The notes beneath the pieces were generated by a model. It was given only the letters and a program-made list of their open reading frames with translations. It was not told the origin of the DNA and ran no database searches. DNA of 64,000 nucleotides from Polynucleobacter sp. MWH-UH24A. Lineage in GTDB: Bacteria; Pseudomonadota; Gammaproteobacteria; Burkholderiales; Burkholderiaceae. The translations under genes were made by a program, and so were the position numbers. Of the stretch, positions 7,500 to 17,950 are shown piece after piece (position 1 is the first letter of the stretch; the number at the start of each line of letters is the position of its first letter). The stretch lies in NCBI RefSeq assembly GCF_018687475.1, contig NZ_CP061292.1, positions 434,001-498,000 on the forward strand, written 5' to 3'.

Positions 7500-8171
7500 T
7501 TAATTTGTAAACAAAATTTGATTGAGGTCGTGTGGGTGATGAATCATGTAGTCTGCGCCCCAAGTGTGCGGTGGTTCCTCACATCCGCAATAGCCATAGA
7601 GCGCAGCTACTGTTTGCATTCCAGCAGCTTTACCAGACACAATATCCCGAATATCGTCCCCAATATAAATGGCTCGACTCGGATCAACTTTTGCAAGATG
7701 TGCGGCATGCAAAATGGGTTCTGGGTGAGGTTTAGAGTGGGGGGTGGTATCGCCTGAGACTACGCAATGCGCTCTTTTTAATAGACCCATTTGCTCGGTA
7801 AGTGGCTGCGTAAATCGTTTCTGTTTGTTAGTCACAATTCCCCAAGGGATCTTGCATTCTTCAAGCTTTTGTAAAAGCGCTTCCATACCGTCATACAGTT
7901 TGCTGTGAACTAAAAGAGCCTCTTCATAGAAGTTTAAGAAGCGATCACGCAAGGCAAGGAACTCGGGGTGATCGGGATAAATCCCAAAACTTTTCTGAAT
8001 CAATCCTCGAGCTCCGGCCGATGCCATCGGTCGAAGGATCTCATACGCCATGGGGGCGCGTTGATTAGCGATCAGCAAACGATTGGCTGCAGCAACCAAA
8101 TCTGGCGCGGTATCGGCGAGCGTGCCATCAAGATCAAAAAAAACCCCCTCAAATACGGGCGTGCCCATCAT
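7500..8171 (-). CDS. gph: phosphoglycolate phosphatase
   Basis: A 223-aa HAD-superfamily phosphatase. Motif I is [15 protein letters not shown] at residues about 11-25, motif II is GIVTNKQ, the Lys lies in SKPHPEPIL, and motif III is YIGDDIRDI, all in the Gph arrangement with an alpha-helical cap. It hydrolyses 2-phosphoglycolate arising from DNA repair or oxygenase side reactions. The start ATG overlaps the stop of ubiG by four bases (ATGA), so it is translated from the same transcript; ubiG-gph pairing is common in beta- and gammaproteobacteria. A second HAD phosphatase of related type is at 50879-51586, so one of the two may have a different substrate. Confidence 0.88.
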   Translation of the reverse strand: MMGTPVFEGVFFDLDGTLADTAPDLVAAANRLLIANQRAPMAYEILRPMASAGARGLIQKSFGIYPDHPEFLALRDRFLNFYEEALLVHSKLYDGMEALLQKLEECKIPWGIVTNKQKRFTQPLTEQMGLLKRAHCVVSGDTTPHSKPHPEPILHAAHLAKVDPSRAIYIGDDIRDIVSGKAAGMQTVAALYGYCGCEEPPHTWGADYMIHHPHDLNQILFTN

Positions 8172-8878
8172 TGTGGCTTATGGGTTGCCATCATATAGTT
8201 CACATCCGTATCGCTGCCTAAGCGATAAATTTGTGTGATGGGGTTGTAGGTCATCCCCTTGAGCTCGATGACTTCCAAACCAGTTGCCCGAGTAAATTGA
8301 GCCAACTCGGACGGCTTAATAAATTTTTCATATTGGTGGGTACCTTTTGGAAGCAGTTGCAAAATATACTCCGCGCCAATAATGGCAAAAAGGTAGGACT
8401 TTGGATTGCGATTAAGGGTGGAAAAGAAAATATGCCCACCGGGTTTGCATAGCTTTGCACATGCTTGAACTACTGAAGATGGATCGGGAACATGCTCCAA
8501 CATCTCCATGCAAGTAACTACATCATACGATTGGGATTCTTCCTTTGCCAAGTCTTCGGCCGAAATCGTTAGATAACGAACAGAGGTGCCACTTTCAAGC
8601 TGGTGTAACTCAGCAACTTTAAGGGCCTTGCTTGATAAATCAATGCCAGTTACGGTCGCTCCTGCTTTAGAGAGCGACTCAGCAAGTATCCCACCGCCGC
8701 ATCCCACATCAAGTATTCGTTTGCCTTGTAAATTGGTAATCGATTGAATCCAGCCGAGCCGCAGGGGATTGATGGCATGCAGGGGTTTGAATTCGCTAGT
8801 CGGATCCCACCAGCGATGCGCTAGGGCACTAAATTTATCAATCTCACTGTGGTCGACATTGCTCATTGGAAAGCCCAT
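8168..8878 (-). CDS. ubiG: ubiquinone biosynthesis O-methyltransferase
   Basis: UbiG performs both O-methylations of ubiquinone synthesis using S-adenosylmethionine. The 236-aa product has motif [15 protein letters not shown] at about residue 55, the GIDLS acidic strand end, the post-I segment [15 protein letters not shown] and the later [16 protein letters not shown], all typical of UbiG. The N-terminal [21 protein letters not shown] is also characteristic. An ATG at 8866 (MSNVDHSE) is a possible alternative start four codons in. It is the first gene of the ubiG-gph pair. Confidence 0.92.
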   Translation of the reverse strand: MGFPMSNVDHSEIDKFSALAHRWWDPTSEFKPLHAINPLRLGWIQSITNLQGKRILDVGCGGGILAESLSKAGATVTGIDLSSKALKVAELHQLESGTSVRYLTISAEDLAKEESQSYDVVTCMEMLEHVPDPSSVVQACAKLCKPGGHIFFSTLNRNPKSYLFAIIGAEYILQLLPKGTHQYEKFIKPSELAQFTRATGLEVIELKGMTYNPITQIYRLGSDTDVNYMMATHKPQ

Positions 8879-8914
8879 TTAAAAGAATAAGTAAGACTAT
8901 ACAAAAAAAGCAAT

Positions 8915-8940
8915 AAAAAAGCCCGGCGAACCGGGCTTTT
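8915..8940 (-). terminator. rho-independent terminator of the OmpA-family gene
   Basis: A GC-rich stem GCCCGG (8921-8926) / CCGGGC (8931-8936) with a CGAA loop, extended by A-T pairs. Read on the minus strand it ends in a run of six T (8920 down to 8915). It follows the OmpA-family gene directly and separates it from ubiG. Confidence 0.9.
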
Positions 8941-8958
8941 GCAGTCCAGAGGACTAAA

Positions 8959-9561
8959 TTACTTAACAGCTTGGGTGCCAACTACTTCGATCACAGCACG
9001 ACGGTTCTTGGCACGGCCTTCGGCAGTTGCATTGCTGGCAACTGGATCGGCTTTACCTTTACTTTCGGTATAAACACGAGTTGCTTCTACACCGCCATCA
9101 TTGGTCAAGAATGCTTTAACTGCATTGGCACGGCGCTGGCCGAGGGCAATGTTGTAGGCATCGGTACCGACGCTATCGGTATAACCAACAATAATGACTA
9201 CTTCAAGCTTCATCTTCTTGATGTCTTGAGCAAGCTTGTTCAAAGTCGCAACACCAGCCGACTTTAGAGTGGACTTGTCAAAATCAAACAAGGTATCTGC
9301 TTGCAGAGTAATTTTCTTCTGGGTCACTTTGCTTGCAGCAGCAGGAGCAGCAGCAGGCTTAGGAGCGAGCCAGCCATCGCAATTTGGAGCAGCAGTTGCT
9401 GGGGTCCAAGTCGCATCGCGCCAGCACAGGGTGCCATCGCCGTTTCTCCATGGTGTACCAGTGGAGTTAACCCAGTTATCAACATTCTTTGGCTGGGCCA
9501 TCGCTGAACCGGCAGAAATCGTAATCACTGCAGCGAGTATCAGTTTTAGGGTTTTGTTCAT
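8959..9561 (-). CDS. OmpA family outer-membrane protein
   Basis: A 200-aa exported protein. A signal peptide with AAVITISAGSAMAQP gives a cleavage site after AMA near residue 22. A short linker domain with WRNGDGTLCWRDATW (two Cys in this region) and an Ala/Pro-rich hinge lead to a C-terminal OmpA-like peptidoglycan-binding domain (residues about 85-195) containing VGYTDSVGTDAYNIALGQRR. No N-terminal beta-barrel of E. coli OmpA size is present, so it anchors the outer membrane or periplasm to peptidoglycan rather than forming a pore. GAGGAT lies 7 bases before the ATG, and a strong terminator follows. Such genes are usually highly expressed. Confidence 0.9.
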   Translation of the reverse strand: MNKTLKLILAAVITISAGSAMAQPKNVDNWVNSTGTPWRNGDGTLCWRDATWTPATAAPNCDGWLAPKPAAAPAAASKVTQKKITLQADTLFDFDKSTLKSAGVATLNKLAQDIKKMKLEVVIIVGYTDSVGTDAYNIALGQRRANAVKAFLTNDGGVEATRVYTESKGKADPVASNATAEGRAKNRRAVIEVVGTQAVK

Positions 9562-9692
9562 TTTTTATCCTCAAAAAACATTTAATAAATTAATGCAACC
9601 GAATCGCCTAAAAGCCCAAAAAAGCCTAAAGCGCTACAACATAAATAGGTACTAACTATCAGAATATTAGCACAGGTTATGTGTCTACGAAA

Positions 9693-9701
9693 TGATATTA
9701 T
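9693..9701 (+). promoter_or_regulatory. extended -10 promoter for gyrA
   Basis: TGA-TATTAT at 9693-9701 is an extended -10 element ending six bases before the gyrA ATG at 9708, so transcription would start at or next to the A of the start codon. I see no good -35 hexamer at 16-18 bases, as expected for an extended -10 promoter, and no Shine-Dalgarno sequence before the ATG. Confidence 0.5.
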
Positions 9702-9707
9702 TTCGAG

Positions 9708-12389
9708 ATGGAACAAGCCGCTAAAGAAACACTCCCGATATCCCTAGAAGACGAAATGCGGCGGTCCTATTTGGACTACGCCATGAGCGTAATTGTCGGC
9801 AGAGCCTTGCCGGACGTGCGGGATGGGTTAAAACCCGTACACCGCCGGGTTTTATACGCCATGTATGAATTAAACAACGATTGGAACCGGGCTTTTAAGA
9901 AATCTGCACGTATTGTGGGTGACGTGATCGGTAAGTACCACCCTCATGGCGATACGGCGGTTTATGACACGATCGTCCGCATGGCCCAGGATTTCTCATT
10001 GCGCTACATGTTGGTCGACGGTCAGGGTAACTTCGGATCGGTCGATGGTGATAATGCAGCGGCAATGCGGTACACCGAGATTCGGCTTCGTAAGATCGCC
10101 CATGAGCTATTAGCGGATTTGGATAAGGAGACCGTTGACTTTGGGCCGAACTATGACGGCAGTGAAAAAGAACCGCTGATCCTTCCTGCAAAGGTTCCCA
10201 ACTTGTTAATTAATGGCTCCTCCGGCATTGCGGTAGGAATGGCCACCAATATTCCACCTCACAACTTGGACGAGGTCATCAAGGCCTGCCTTCATGTCCT
10301 GCATCAGCCGGACTGCACCATTGATGAATTGATTGAGATTATTCCGGCACCCGATTTTCCAACCGCTGGAATCATTTACGGCGTTCAGGGAGTTCGTGAG
10401 GGGTATCGGACTGGACGTGGTCGAGTCGTGATGCGTGCTAAGACCCATTTTGAGGATATGGATAAGGGGCAGCGCCAAGCCATCATTGTGGATGAGTTGC
10501 CCTATCAAGTGAATAAGAAAAACCTGCTTGAGCGCATTGCCGAGTTGGTCAATGAGAAAAAAATTGAGGGCATCTCGGATTTGCGCGATGAGTCTGACAA
10601 ATCGGGAATGCGCGTTGTAATCGAACTGAAGCGCGGTGAAGTACCCGAAGTCGTTCTCAATAATCTATATAAGAGCACCCAGCTTCAAGACAACTTCGGT
10701 ATGAATATGGTGGCTCTGGTAGACAATCAGCCTCGTCTACTAAACCTTAAGCAAATGCTTGAGTATTTCTTGGCACATCGCCGCGAGGTGATTACACGAC
10801 GTACCATTTTTGAGTTACGTAAAGCGCGTGAACGAGGCCATGTTCTTGAAGGTCTTGCTGTTGCCCTGGCCAATATCGATCGATTTATTGCCATCATTAA
10901 GGCAGCAGCTAATCCAGTGGTTGCCAAACAGGAGTTAATGGCTCAAGCTTGGGACTCATCGTTAGTTCGCGAGATGCTAGCCCGCGCTGAAGGCGAGGCT
11001 CCAGGTGGTCGTAACGCCTTCCGACCCGAAGGTCTTTTGCCAGAATATGGCATGCAAGACAGCGGACTCTACCGCTTATCCGATGATCAAGCCCAAGAAA
11101 TTCTGCAAATGCGCCTCCAGCGTTTGACTGGTCTTGAGCAAGACAAGATCGTGAACGAGTACAAAGAAGTGATGGATCAAATTGCTGATCTATTGGATCT
11201 GCTTGCAAGGCCTGAGCGCGTTACCAAAGTGATTGAGACCGAGTTGCTCGAAGTAAAGGCGGAGTTTGGTGCTGATGGCAGCGATTCAGGTCGTCGCTCA
11301 TTCATCGAAATGAATGCCACAGAGCTCTTTACTGAAGATTTAATTACCCCAACCGATATGGTGGTAACACTTTCTCACGCTGGGTACATGAAGAGCCAAC
11401 CCTTGAGCGAATACCGGGCACAAAAGCGTGGGGGCCGGGGCAAGCAAGCGGCAGCAACAAAAGATGAAGACTGGATTGACACTCTTTTTGTCGCCAATAC
11501 GCACGATACGATTTTGTGTTTCTCCGACCGGGGTCGGATGTATTGGTTAAAGGTTTGGGAAGTTCCACAGGGAAGCCGAACATCGCGCGGCAAACCAATT
11601 GTCAATATGTTCCCCTTAGTCGAGGGCGAAAAGATCACTGTGATTTTGCCGATTCAGGGTTATGAAGATGATCACTATGTGTTTATGGCAACTCGCCGGG
11701 GCACCGTTAAGAAAACTCGCTTATCAGACTTTTCGAATCCTCGCAAAGCCGGAATCATTGCGGTTGATTTAGATGAGGGCGACTTTTTAGTTGGAGCGGC
11801 TATTACAGACGGTAAGCATGATGTGATGTTGTTCTCGGATGCAGGTAAAGCTGTTCGTTTTGATGAGAATGATGTGCGACCGATGGGTCGCACCGCCCGC
11901 GGTGTTCGTGGCATGAATCTCTCGGATGGGCAAGAGGTGATTGCCATGCTAGTTGCTCCTGCGGAAGTTGCCGAGGGGGCTGTGGCGGCAGTTGAAGATG
12001 CAGCAGCGCCAAATAGTGTTCTAACCGCAACCGAGAATGGTTACGGTAAGCGCACCCCGATTGCTGAGTACACTCGTCATGGGCGCGGTACGAAGGGCAT
12101 GATTGCAATTCAGACCAGCGAGAGAAATGGTAAGGTCGTTGCCGCAGCCCTAGTTTCACCAGAAGATCAAATCATGTTAATTACCACGGGTGGAGTGCTC
12201 GTTCGTACGCGGGTATCCGAGATTCGGGAGATGGGGCGTGCCACACAGGGCGTCACTCTAATTAACGTCGATGAAGGAACCCATTTATCTGGATTGCAAC
12301 GCATTGCGGAGAGTGATTCGGATGAAGAAGGCGATGACATGGGCGATGAGCAAAGCAATAGCGAGTCAGATGTATCGCCTGATGCCTAA
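9708..12389 (+). CDS. gyrA: DNA gyrase subunit A
   Basis: An 893-aa gyrase A subunit that cuts and rejoins DNA to introduce negative supercoils with GyrB. The catalytic Tyr is at residue 122 in [10 protein letters not shown], exactly the E. coli numbering. The quinolone region reads [11 protein letters not shown], so position 83 is Thr and position 87 Asp, which is a wild-type pattern. The GyrA box appears as QKRGGRGK in the C-terminal beta-pinwheel, confirming gyrase rather than ParC. An Ala/Glu-rich insert ([16 protein letters not shown]) breaks the pinwheel near residue 755, and the tail is acidic. It heads the serC-pheA-hisC-tyrA-aroA-cmk-rpsA run. Confidence 0.97.
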   Translation: MEQAAKETLPISLEDEMRRSYLDYAMSVIVGRALPDVRDGLKPVHRRVLYAMYELNNDWNRAFKKSARIVGDVIGKYHPHGDTAVYDTIVRMAQDFSLRYMLVDGQGNFGSVDGDNAAAMRYTEIRLRKIAHELLADLDKETVDFGPNYDGSEKEPLILPAKVPNLLINGSSGIAVGMATNIPPHNLDEVIKACLHVLHQPDCTIDELIEIIPAPDFPTAGIIYGVQGVREGYRTGRGRVVMRAKTHFEDMDKGQRQAIIVDELPYQVNKKNLLERIAELVNEKKIEGISDLRDESDKSGMRVVIELKRGEVPEVVLNNLYKSTQLQDNFGMNMVALVDNQPRLLNLKQMLEYFLAHRREVITRRTIFELRKARERGHVLEGLAVALANIDRFIAIIKAAANPVVAKQELMAQAWDSSLVREMLARAEGEAPGGRNAFRPEGLLPEYGMQDSGLYRLSDDQAQEILQMRLQRLTGLEQDKIVNEYKEVMDQIADLLDLLARPERVTKVIETELLEVKAEFGADGSDSGRRSFIEMNATELFTEDLITPTDMVVTLSHAGYMKSQPLSEYRAQKRGGRGKQAAATKDEDWIDTLFVANTHDTILCFSDRGRMYWLKVWEVPQGSRTSRGKPIVNMFPLVEGEKITVILPIQGYEDDHYVFMATRRGTVKKTRLSDFSNPRKAGIIAVDLDEGDFLVGAAITDGKHDVMLFSDAGKAVRFDENDVRPMGRTARGVRGMNLSDGQEVIAMLVAPAEVAEGAVAAVEDAAAPNSVLTATENGYGKRTPIAEYTRHGRGTKGMIAIQTSERNGKVVAAALVSPEDQIMLITTGGVLVRTRVSEIREMGRATQGVTLINVDEGTHLSGLQRIAESDSDEEGDDMGDEQSNSESDVSPDA

Positions 12390-12414
12390 GCTGAGCCTCG
12401 ACTAACCGGACTGC

Positions 12415-13512
12415 ATGATGAGTTTTGACCGCCGCATTTATAACTTCGCAGCGGGCCCGGCAACCCTACCCGATGAGGTTTTGGAGCAAGCTCGCGACGA
12501 ACTCTTGAACTGGCAGGGTCTCGGTACAAGTGTGATGGAAATTAGTCACCGCAGCAAAGAGTTTATGGCGGTCTATGAAAAAACTCTAGCCGATCTTCGT
12601 GAGCTCATGGCTATTCCAAGCGATTATGAAATCTTGTTACTACAAGGTGGTGGTATCGGTCAGAATGCGGCAATTCCAATGAACTTGATGCCGCTAGCAA
12701 GTAAACCCAAAGCAGACTTTGTAGTGACTGGAATTTGGTCTGAGAAATCAGTGAAGGAAGCGCAAAAATATGGGGAAGCTCATATCGCTGCTAGTTCGCA
12801 AGCACAGGGATTTCGATCGATTCCCGATCAAAGCACATGGACCTTATCCCAAGATGCAGCCTATGTACACATTTGTGCGAATGAGACGATCGGTGGCGTT
12901 GAATTTGCTAAGTTTCCAAAGCTTGGTAAAACCCCTTTGGTTGCTGATATCTCGAGCAATATTCTTTCAAAAGCAATGAATGTGAGCGAGTGTGGCGTAC
13001 TTTTCGCAGGCGCTCAGAAGAATATTGGTCCTGCTGGCGTGACCATTGTGATTGTGCGCAAAGACCTCATGGGTCATGCGATGCCCATTACCCCTTCAAT
13101 CTGGGATTGGGCAAAGGAAGCAGCAAATCAATCGATGTTTAATACTCCACCCACTTTCCCAATTTATGTTTCCGGCTTAGTATTTGAATGGATTAAGCGG
13201 CAAGGTGGAGTAGCGGAAATGGAGCGTCGTAGTCAGCAAAAGTCGTCGATGCTATATGAATTTATTGACCAAAGTTCGCTTTATGAAAGTCGTGTGGATC
13301 CAAAGTGCCGTTCGAGAACCAATGTTACTTTCTTTCTGAAAGACGAAGGTTTAAATGCAGAGTTTTTGGAACAATCGAGCGCCGCTGGTCTGGCGGCCTT
13401 ACGAGGTCATAAGGCCGCTGGAGGGATGCGCGCTAGTATTTACAATGCGATGCCAGTTGCGGGCGTTAAGACCTTGGTGGAGTTTATGCGAGAGTTTGAA
13501 AGGCGTGCCTAA
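12415..13512 (+). CDS. serC: phosphoserine aminotransferase
   Basis: SerC converts 3-phosphohydroxypyruvate and glutamate to phosphoserine, and also acts in pyridoxal phosphate synthesis. The 365-aa class V aminotransferase begins with RIYNFAAGPATLPDEVL, carries LLLQGGGIGQN near residue 80 and the PLP-binding Lys in FAGAQKNIGPAGVT near residue 200. Two tandem ATGs at 12415 and 12418 are both possible starts. It lies 25 bases after gyrA and shares one base with the next gene, so it is translated together with pheA. Confidence 0.95.
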   Translation: MMSFDRRIYNFAAGPATLPDEVLEQARDELLNWQGLGTSVMEISHRSKEFMAVYEKTLADLRELMAIPSDYEILLLQGGGIGQNAAIPMNLMPLASKPKADFVVTGIWSEKSVKEAQKYGEAHIAASSQAQGFRSIPDQSTWTLSQDAAYVHICANETIGGVEFAKFPKLGKTPLVADISSNILSKAMNVSECGVLFAGAQKNIGPAGVTIVIVRKDLMGHAMPITPSIWDWAKEAANQSMFNTPPTFPIYVSGLVFEWIKRQGGVAEMERRSQQKSSMLYEFIDQSSLYESRVDPKCRSRTNVTFFLKDEGLNAEFLEQSSAAGLAALRGHKAAGGMRASIYNAMPVAGVKTLVEFMREFERRA

Positions 13513-14594
13513 TGTCAAATGATGATCAACGATTGACTCCGCTTCGCGCTCAAATTGATGCGATTGATCAAGAGCTATTAGAGCTTTTATCCAAGCGAGC
13601 AAAGGCTGCTCAAGAAGTCGGCCATATTAAGAATGAGTCATCTGCGCCTATTTTTCGTCCTGAACGAGAAAATCAGGTGATCCAGAATGTTTTGCAAAAA
13701 AATCCCGGTCCGTTACTGGCTGAGGGCCTTGCTTCGATCTGGCGCGAAATCATGTCCGCATGCCGCGCCTTGGAATCTAAGCAAACTATCGCATATTTAG
13801 GGCCAACAGGTACCTTCTCGGAGCAAGCGGCGCATCAATTCTTTGGCCAGTCGATTTCTGGTTTGCCATGCGTGAGTTTGGATGAGGTCTTCAAAGCCGT
13901 TGAAAAAGGAGCCGCCACGTTTGGCGTTGTGCCGGTTGAGAATTCCAGCGAAGGCGCTGTTTCTCGAACCTTAGATTTGCTGCTAGAGAGCCCACTGCAA
14001 ATTAGTGGTGAAGTTGTGTTGCCCATCCGGCATCATTTGTTAACAAAGCATGGAAATTTAGATGGCGTAAAAACGGTTTGCGCCCATGCCCAGGCTTTGG
14101 CCCAATGCCAACAGTGGTTAAGTGTGCATGCCCCGCAATTACAGCGTCAAGCCGTCAGTAGTAATGCAGAGGCTGCGCGGATGGCGAGCAAGGATTCAAG
14201 TATTGCTGCGATTGCAGGTGAGCCAGCCCAATTGGCGTATGGTTTGCAAATCGTTGCAGCGCAGATTCAGGATGATCCCAATAACCGCACACGATTTGTC
14301 GTGATCGGCCAATATGCCTGCCAGCCATGCGGACAAGATCAGACCTCTTTGGTACTGTCGGTTGCCAATCAACCTGGGGCTGTTCACCACTTATTGGGAC
14401 CATTGGCTAAGCATGGCGTCTCCATGACACGGTTTGAATCGCGACCAGCCCGCAAGGGATCTTGGGAATACCATTTCTATATTGATATTGAAGGGCATAC
14501 CAGTGATGCCAAGGTAGCCACTGCGATTGCTGAGTTAAAAACGATTGCTGCTTTTTATAAAAACCTCGGTTCCTATCCCCGCGCTAAAAATTAA
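13512..14594 (+). CDS. pheA: bifunctional chorismate mutase / prephenate dehydratase
   Basis: This 360-aa enzyme carries out two steps to phenylpyruvate. Residues about 5-90 are an AroQ-type chorismate mutase (RAQIDAIDQELLELLSKRA), about 95-270 a prephenate dehydratase beginning YLGPTGTFSEQAAHQFF with VPVENSSEGAV, and 280-355 an ACT regulatory domain with LLGPLAKHGVSMTRFESRPA, whose ESRP motif marks phenylalanine binding. Feedback inhibition by phenylalanine follows from the family. The ATG shares its first base with the serC stop codon (TAATG arrangement), implying translational coupling. Confidence 0.95.
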   Translation: MSNDDQRLTPLRAQIDAIDQELLELLSKRAKAAQEVGHIKNESSAPIFRPERENQVIQNVLQKNPGPLLAEGLASIWREIMSACRALESKQTIAYLGPTGTFSEQAAHQFFGQSISGLPCVSLDEVFKAVEKGAATFGVVPVENSSEGAVSRTLDLLLESPLQISGEVVLPIRHHLLTKHGNLDGVKTVCAHAQALAQCQQWLSVHAPQLQRQAVSSNAEAARMASKDSSIAAIAGEPAQLAYGLQIVAAQIQDDPNNRTRFVVIGQYACQPCGQDQTSLVLSVANQPGAVHHLLGPLAKHGVSMTRFESRPARKGSWEYHFYIDIEGHTSDAKVATAIAELKTIAAFYKNLGSYPRAKN

Positions 14595-14605
14595 GAGTCT
14601 GATTC

Positions 14606-15742
14606 ATGACCAAAAAAATTGGCTTAGACCATGTGCACGCGATTGCACCCTATGTTGGTGGTAGACCCATTAGCGAGGTAGCGCGCGAGTTTGGTTTAGA
14701 CGAAAGCGCGATTGTGAAGTTGGCTTCTAATGAAAATCCCTTGGGAATGCCAACATCGGCCAAAGAAGCAATGTTGCGTGCCGCCAATGATCTGGGCCGT
14801 TATCCTGATTCCAATGGCTTTGAACTCAAGCAGGTTTTATCAAAACGTCTTGGGGTTCCAGAAGACTGGATTACCTTGGGAAATGGCAGCAATGATATTT
14901 TAGAGCTCACTGCTAGAGCAGTAGCGCACGCTGGCGATGCTGTCGTATTTTCTAAACACGCGTTTGCGGTTTACCCTTTGGCAACTCAAGCGATTGGTGC
15001 CAAAGCAGTGGAAGTTGCCGCCGATGCAAGGTACGGACACGATCTGCCGGCTATGCTACAGACCCTGCGATCACTCGGGGAAACTGCCAAGTTGGTATTC
15101 GTAGCGAACCCAAATAATCCTACCGGTAGTTATCTTGAACCCAAAGTCATTGAGTCATTTCTCACTCAAGTACCACCTCATGTCGTGGTGGTACTAGACG
15201 AGGCATATAACGAGTACCTTGCCCCAGAGCAGCGCTACGACGCAATCGCTTGGGTAAAAAAATACCCCAACTTAGTGGTCTCACGTAGCTTTTCGAAAGC
15301 TTACGGATTGGCAGGACTGCGGATTGGCTACGGTATTGCACAGCCCCATTTAACGGATCTGCTAAATCGAATTCGACAGCCGTTTAATGTCAATAGCTTG
15401 GCACAAGCTGCCGCAATTGCAGCCCTAGGCGACGACGCATTTTTACAGCGGGGCTATGAATTAAATCGAGCCGGTTATGAACAGTTGACAAATGCTTTTG
15501 AACAGATGGGTTTAACCTACTTACCCTCATCAGGAAATTTTGTCTTAGTGAAGGTGGGCAATGACAATGAAGCGGGTGCACGCGTTAACCGCGAGTTATT
15601 AAAGCGGGGTGTGATCGTGCGACCCGTTGGTAACTATGGGCTACCCCAATGGCTCAGAATCTCGATCGGTTTGCCAGAAGAAAATGCTATTTGCATTCAA
15701 GCCCTCAACGCTATTTTGAATCAGCCACAAGGTACGGCATGA
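14606..15742 (+). CDS. hisC: histidinol-phosphate / aromatic aminotransferase
   Basis: A 378-aa fold-type I PLP enzyme. The N-terminal ISEVAREFGLDESAIVKLASNENPLG, quoted here as the region around residues 18-43, is the HisC signature. The catalytic Lys is in SRSFSKAYGLAGLRIGYG near residue 230 and the PLP-phosphate Arg in that same loop. HisC paralogues placed between pheA and tyrA in betaproteobacteria often serve as the aromatic aminotransferase for phenylalanine and tyrosine, so this may be a hisC2-type gene; the histidine operon is not in this window. The stop overlaps tyrA by four bases. Confidence 0.9.
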   Translation: MTKKIGLDHVHAIAPYVGGRPISEVAREFGLDESAIVKLASNENPLGMPTSAKEAMLRAANDLGRYPDSNGFELKQVLSKRLGVPEDWITLGNGSNDILELTARAVAHAGDAVVFSKHAFAVYPLATQAIGAKAVEVAADARYGHDLPAMLQTLRSLGETAKLVFVANPNNPTGSYLEPKVIESFLTQVPPHVVVVLDEAYNEYLAPEQRYDAIAWVKKYPNLVVSRSFSKAYGLAGLRIGYGIAQPHLTDLLNRIRQPFNVNSLAQAAAIAALGDDAFLQRGYELNRAGYEQLTNAFEQMGLTYLPSSGNFVLVKVGNDNEAGARVNRELLKRGVIVRPVGNYGLPQWLRISIGLPEENAICIQALNAILNQPQGTA

Positions 15743-16608
15743 GTCGCAATCAGTTTGGAACGGTCGCCATCGTTGGCGTTGGTTTGATTGGCGGATCGAT
15801 TGGCTTGGCACTAAAGGATGCCGGGGTTGTCACTGAAGTGATCGGGGTGGGTCGAAGCGCAAGCAATCTAGAAGAGGCTAAAAAATTAGGTGCGATTGAT
15901 CGCATCGATAATCTTGAGGGCGCATGTAAACAAGCCCAGTGGATCGTTTTGTGCGTTCCCGTTGCGCAAATGCGCGCATGCTTTCAAACGATTGAGCCGC
16001 ATTTAAATCCGCACACTTTAATTACGGATGCAGGCAGCACTAAAAGCGACCTGATTGTGGCGGCCAAGGAGATTTTGGGTAAGAAGGTTTGTCAATTTGT
16101 TCCAGCCCATCCGATTGCGGGTGGGGCACAGCATGGCGTTGTTGCCGCAAAAGCTAATTTATTTCAGGGAAAGCAAACCATTATTTGTCAGTTGCAAGAG
16201 AACTCTGCTGCGGATGTGGCTTTGGTCGAGAGTTTTTGGCAGGCACTGGGTTCGCGTATCAAACGGATATCGGCAATTCAGCACGATGCAATCTACGCAG
16301 CGGTTTCGCATTTGCCCCATTTGTTGTCATATGCATTAATGACGAGCGTTCTCAATTCTGAGGATGCGGAGCAAAAACTTGGTCACGCAGGCGCAGGATT
16401 TAGGGATTTCACGCGAATAGCCGCTTCCAGCCCAGAGATGTGGCGTGATATTTGCCTTGCTAATAAATCAGCGATTTTGCAGGAACTGGACCAATATCTT
16501 GTGATTGCAAAGGCTCTACGTGAGCTGATTGCTAAAGAGGATTCGCAAGCGCTTGAGAAGGTTTTTCTTAAAGCCAGTGAAGCGCGCAAGCGGTGGGAAG
16601 AGTCGTAA
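15739..16608 (+). CDS. tyrA: prephenate dehydrogenase
   Basis: TyrA oxidatively decarboxylates prephenate (or arogenate) to the tyrosine precursor. The 289-aa product starts with a Rossmann motif [21 protein letters not shown] at residues about 9-29 and contains [13 protein letters not shown] and [13 protein letters not shown], the conserved catalytic region. I chose ATG 15739, which overlaps the hisC stop as ATGA, over an in-frame ATG at 15649 that would add 30 unrelated residues inside hisC. There is no fused chorismate mutase. Whether prephenate or arogenate is preferred cannot be read. Confidence 0.92.
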   Translation: MSRNQFGTVAIVGVGLIGGSIGLALKDAGVVTEVIGVGRSASNLEEAKKLGAIDRIDNLEGACKQAQWIVLCVPVAQMRACFQTIEPHLNPHTLITDAGSTKSDLIVAAKEILGKKVCQFVPAHPIAGGAQHGVVAAKANLFQGKQTIICQLQENSAADVALVESFWQALGSRIKRISAIQHDAIYAAVSHLPHLLSYALMTSVLNSEDAEQKLGHAGAGFRDFTRIAASSPEMWRDICLANKSAILQELDQYLVIAKALRELIAKEDSQALEKVFLKASEARKRWEES

Positions 16609-17927
16609 TGGCGAGCGAGTCATTGCAGATTGGACCTTTTCAAGGCGCTAAGGGTCAGATGACCTTGCCTGGATCAAAAAGTATTTCGAATCGGGCATTG
16701 TTACTCGCAGCATTAGCAAGCGGTACGACCACTCTTAAGCAATTACTTGATGCGGATGACACCCAGGTGATGCGTAATGCCTTGCGCCAATTGGGTGTGA
16801 AGGTTGAGGATCATGGTCGTGATTGTGAAGTGACGGGTTGTGCTGGCATTTTTCCAGTGAAGCACGCTGATTTATTTATGGGTAATGCTGGAACCGCGAT
16901 TCGGCCTCTCACGGCAGCATTGGTCATGCAAGAGGGCAAATACCGGCTCTCTGGGGTGCCGCGGATGCATGAGCGACCGATTGGCGATTTAGTTGATGGA
17001 CTTCAGCAAATTGGTGCACAGATTACTTACGAGCAAGCGGTTGGTTATCCACCAATCCAAATCCATGCAGCTAGGGTTGCACCACCTGAAGTAATTCGAG
17101 TGCGGGGCGATGTCTCCAGCCAATTTTTAACTGCTTTGTTGATGGCGCTTCCGCTGGTGACGCGCAAACCGATTCAGATTGAAGTAATTGGCGAGCTCAT
17201 TTCTAGGCCATACATCAACATTACGATTCAATTAATGGCTCAGTTTGGGGTGAAGGTTAAGAATCCTACGCCGCATCAGTTTGTGATTGCCCCCACCCAA
17301 ACGGGAGCCGTTTACAAGAGCCCACAAACCCTCTGGGTTGAGGGTGATGCATCCTCCGCATCCTATTTTTTGGCAGCCGGTGTACTTGGCCGTGGTCCGG
17401 TGCGCGTTCTTGGGGTTGGTAAAAATAGTATTCAAGGTGATATTGCTTTTGCAGATGCCATTGAGCAAATGGGAGCACGCGTGTTGCGTGGCGATGATTT
17501 TTTAGAGACTTGCGGTGTAAATCATCTTGATGGAATGTTGCGAGGGATCACAATTGACTGTACAACGATTCCAGATGCAGCGATGACCTTAGCTGTGATG
17601 GCATTATTTGCTCAAGGAAAAACACGATTAGAGAAAATTGCGAGTTGGAGGGTGAAAGAAACCGATCGGATTGCAGCCATGGCAACCGAACTGCGCAAAT
17701 TAGGGGCTGTGGTTCATGAGGGTGATGATTTCATTGAGATTCATCCATTAAGTAATGGGCAATGGCAGACTCCACCAATGGGAATCGATACCTATGACGA
17801 TCACCGCATGGCGATGTGTTTCTCGTTAGCAGCTTTTGGTCCGAAGCCAATCGTGATTAATGATCCGCTTTGCGTTGCTAAAACCTTTCCGCATTACTTT
17901 TCAGAGTTAGCACGAATCGCTAATTAA
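16608..17927 (+). CDS. aroA: 3-phosphoshikimate 1-carboxyvinyltransferase (EPSP synthase)
   Basis: AroA joins shikimate-3-phosphate and phosphoenolpyruvate. The 439-aa protein has [18 protein letters not shown] near residue 22, [15 protein letters not shown] near residue 90, the substrate-binding RVKETDRI and the C-terminal [11 protein letters not shown], all in the usual class I positions. The ATG at 16608 shares one base with the tyrA stop; an upstream in-frame ATG at 16593 is less likely. In several relatives this position holds a fused tyrA-aroA; here they are separate but tightly coupled. It is followed after 23 bases by cmk. Confidence 0.95.
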   Translation: MASESLQIGPFQGAKGQMTLPGSKSISNRALLLAALASGTTTLKQLLDADDTQVMRNALRQLGVKVEDHGRDCEVTGCAGIFPVKHADLFMGNAGTAIRPLTAALVMQEGKYRLSGVPRMHERPIGDLVDGLQQIGAQITYEQAVGYPPIQIHAARVAPPEVIRVRGDVSSQFLTALLMALPLVTRKPIQIEVIGELISRPYINITIQLMAQFGVKVKNPTPHQFVIAPTQTGAVYKSPQTLWVEGDASSASYFLAAGVLGRGPVRVLGVGKNSIQGDIAFADAIEQMGARVLRGDDFLETCGVNHLDGMLRGITIDCTTIPDAAMTLAVMALFAQGKTRLEKIASWRVKETDRIAAMATELRKLGAVVHEGDDFIEIHPLSNGQWQTPPMGIDTYDDHRMAMCFSLAAFGPKPIVINDPLCVAKTFPHYFSELARIAN

Positions 17928-17950
17928 TTTCTCGTGAAGGAGTACTTGGG

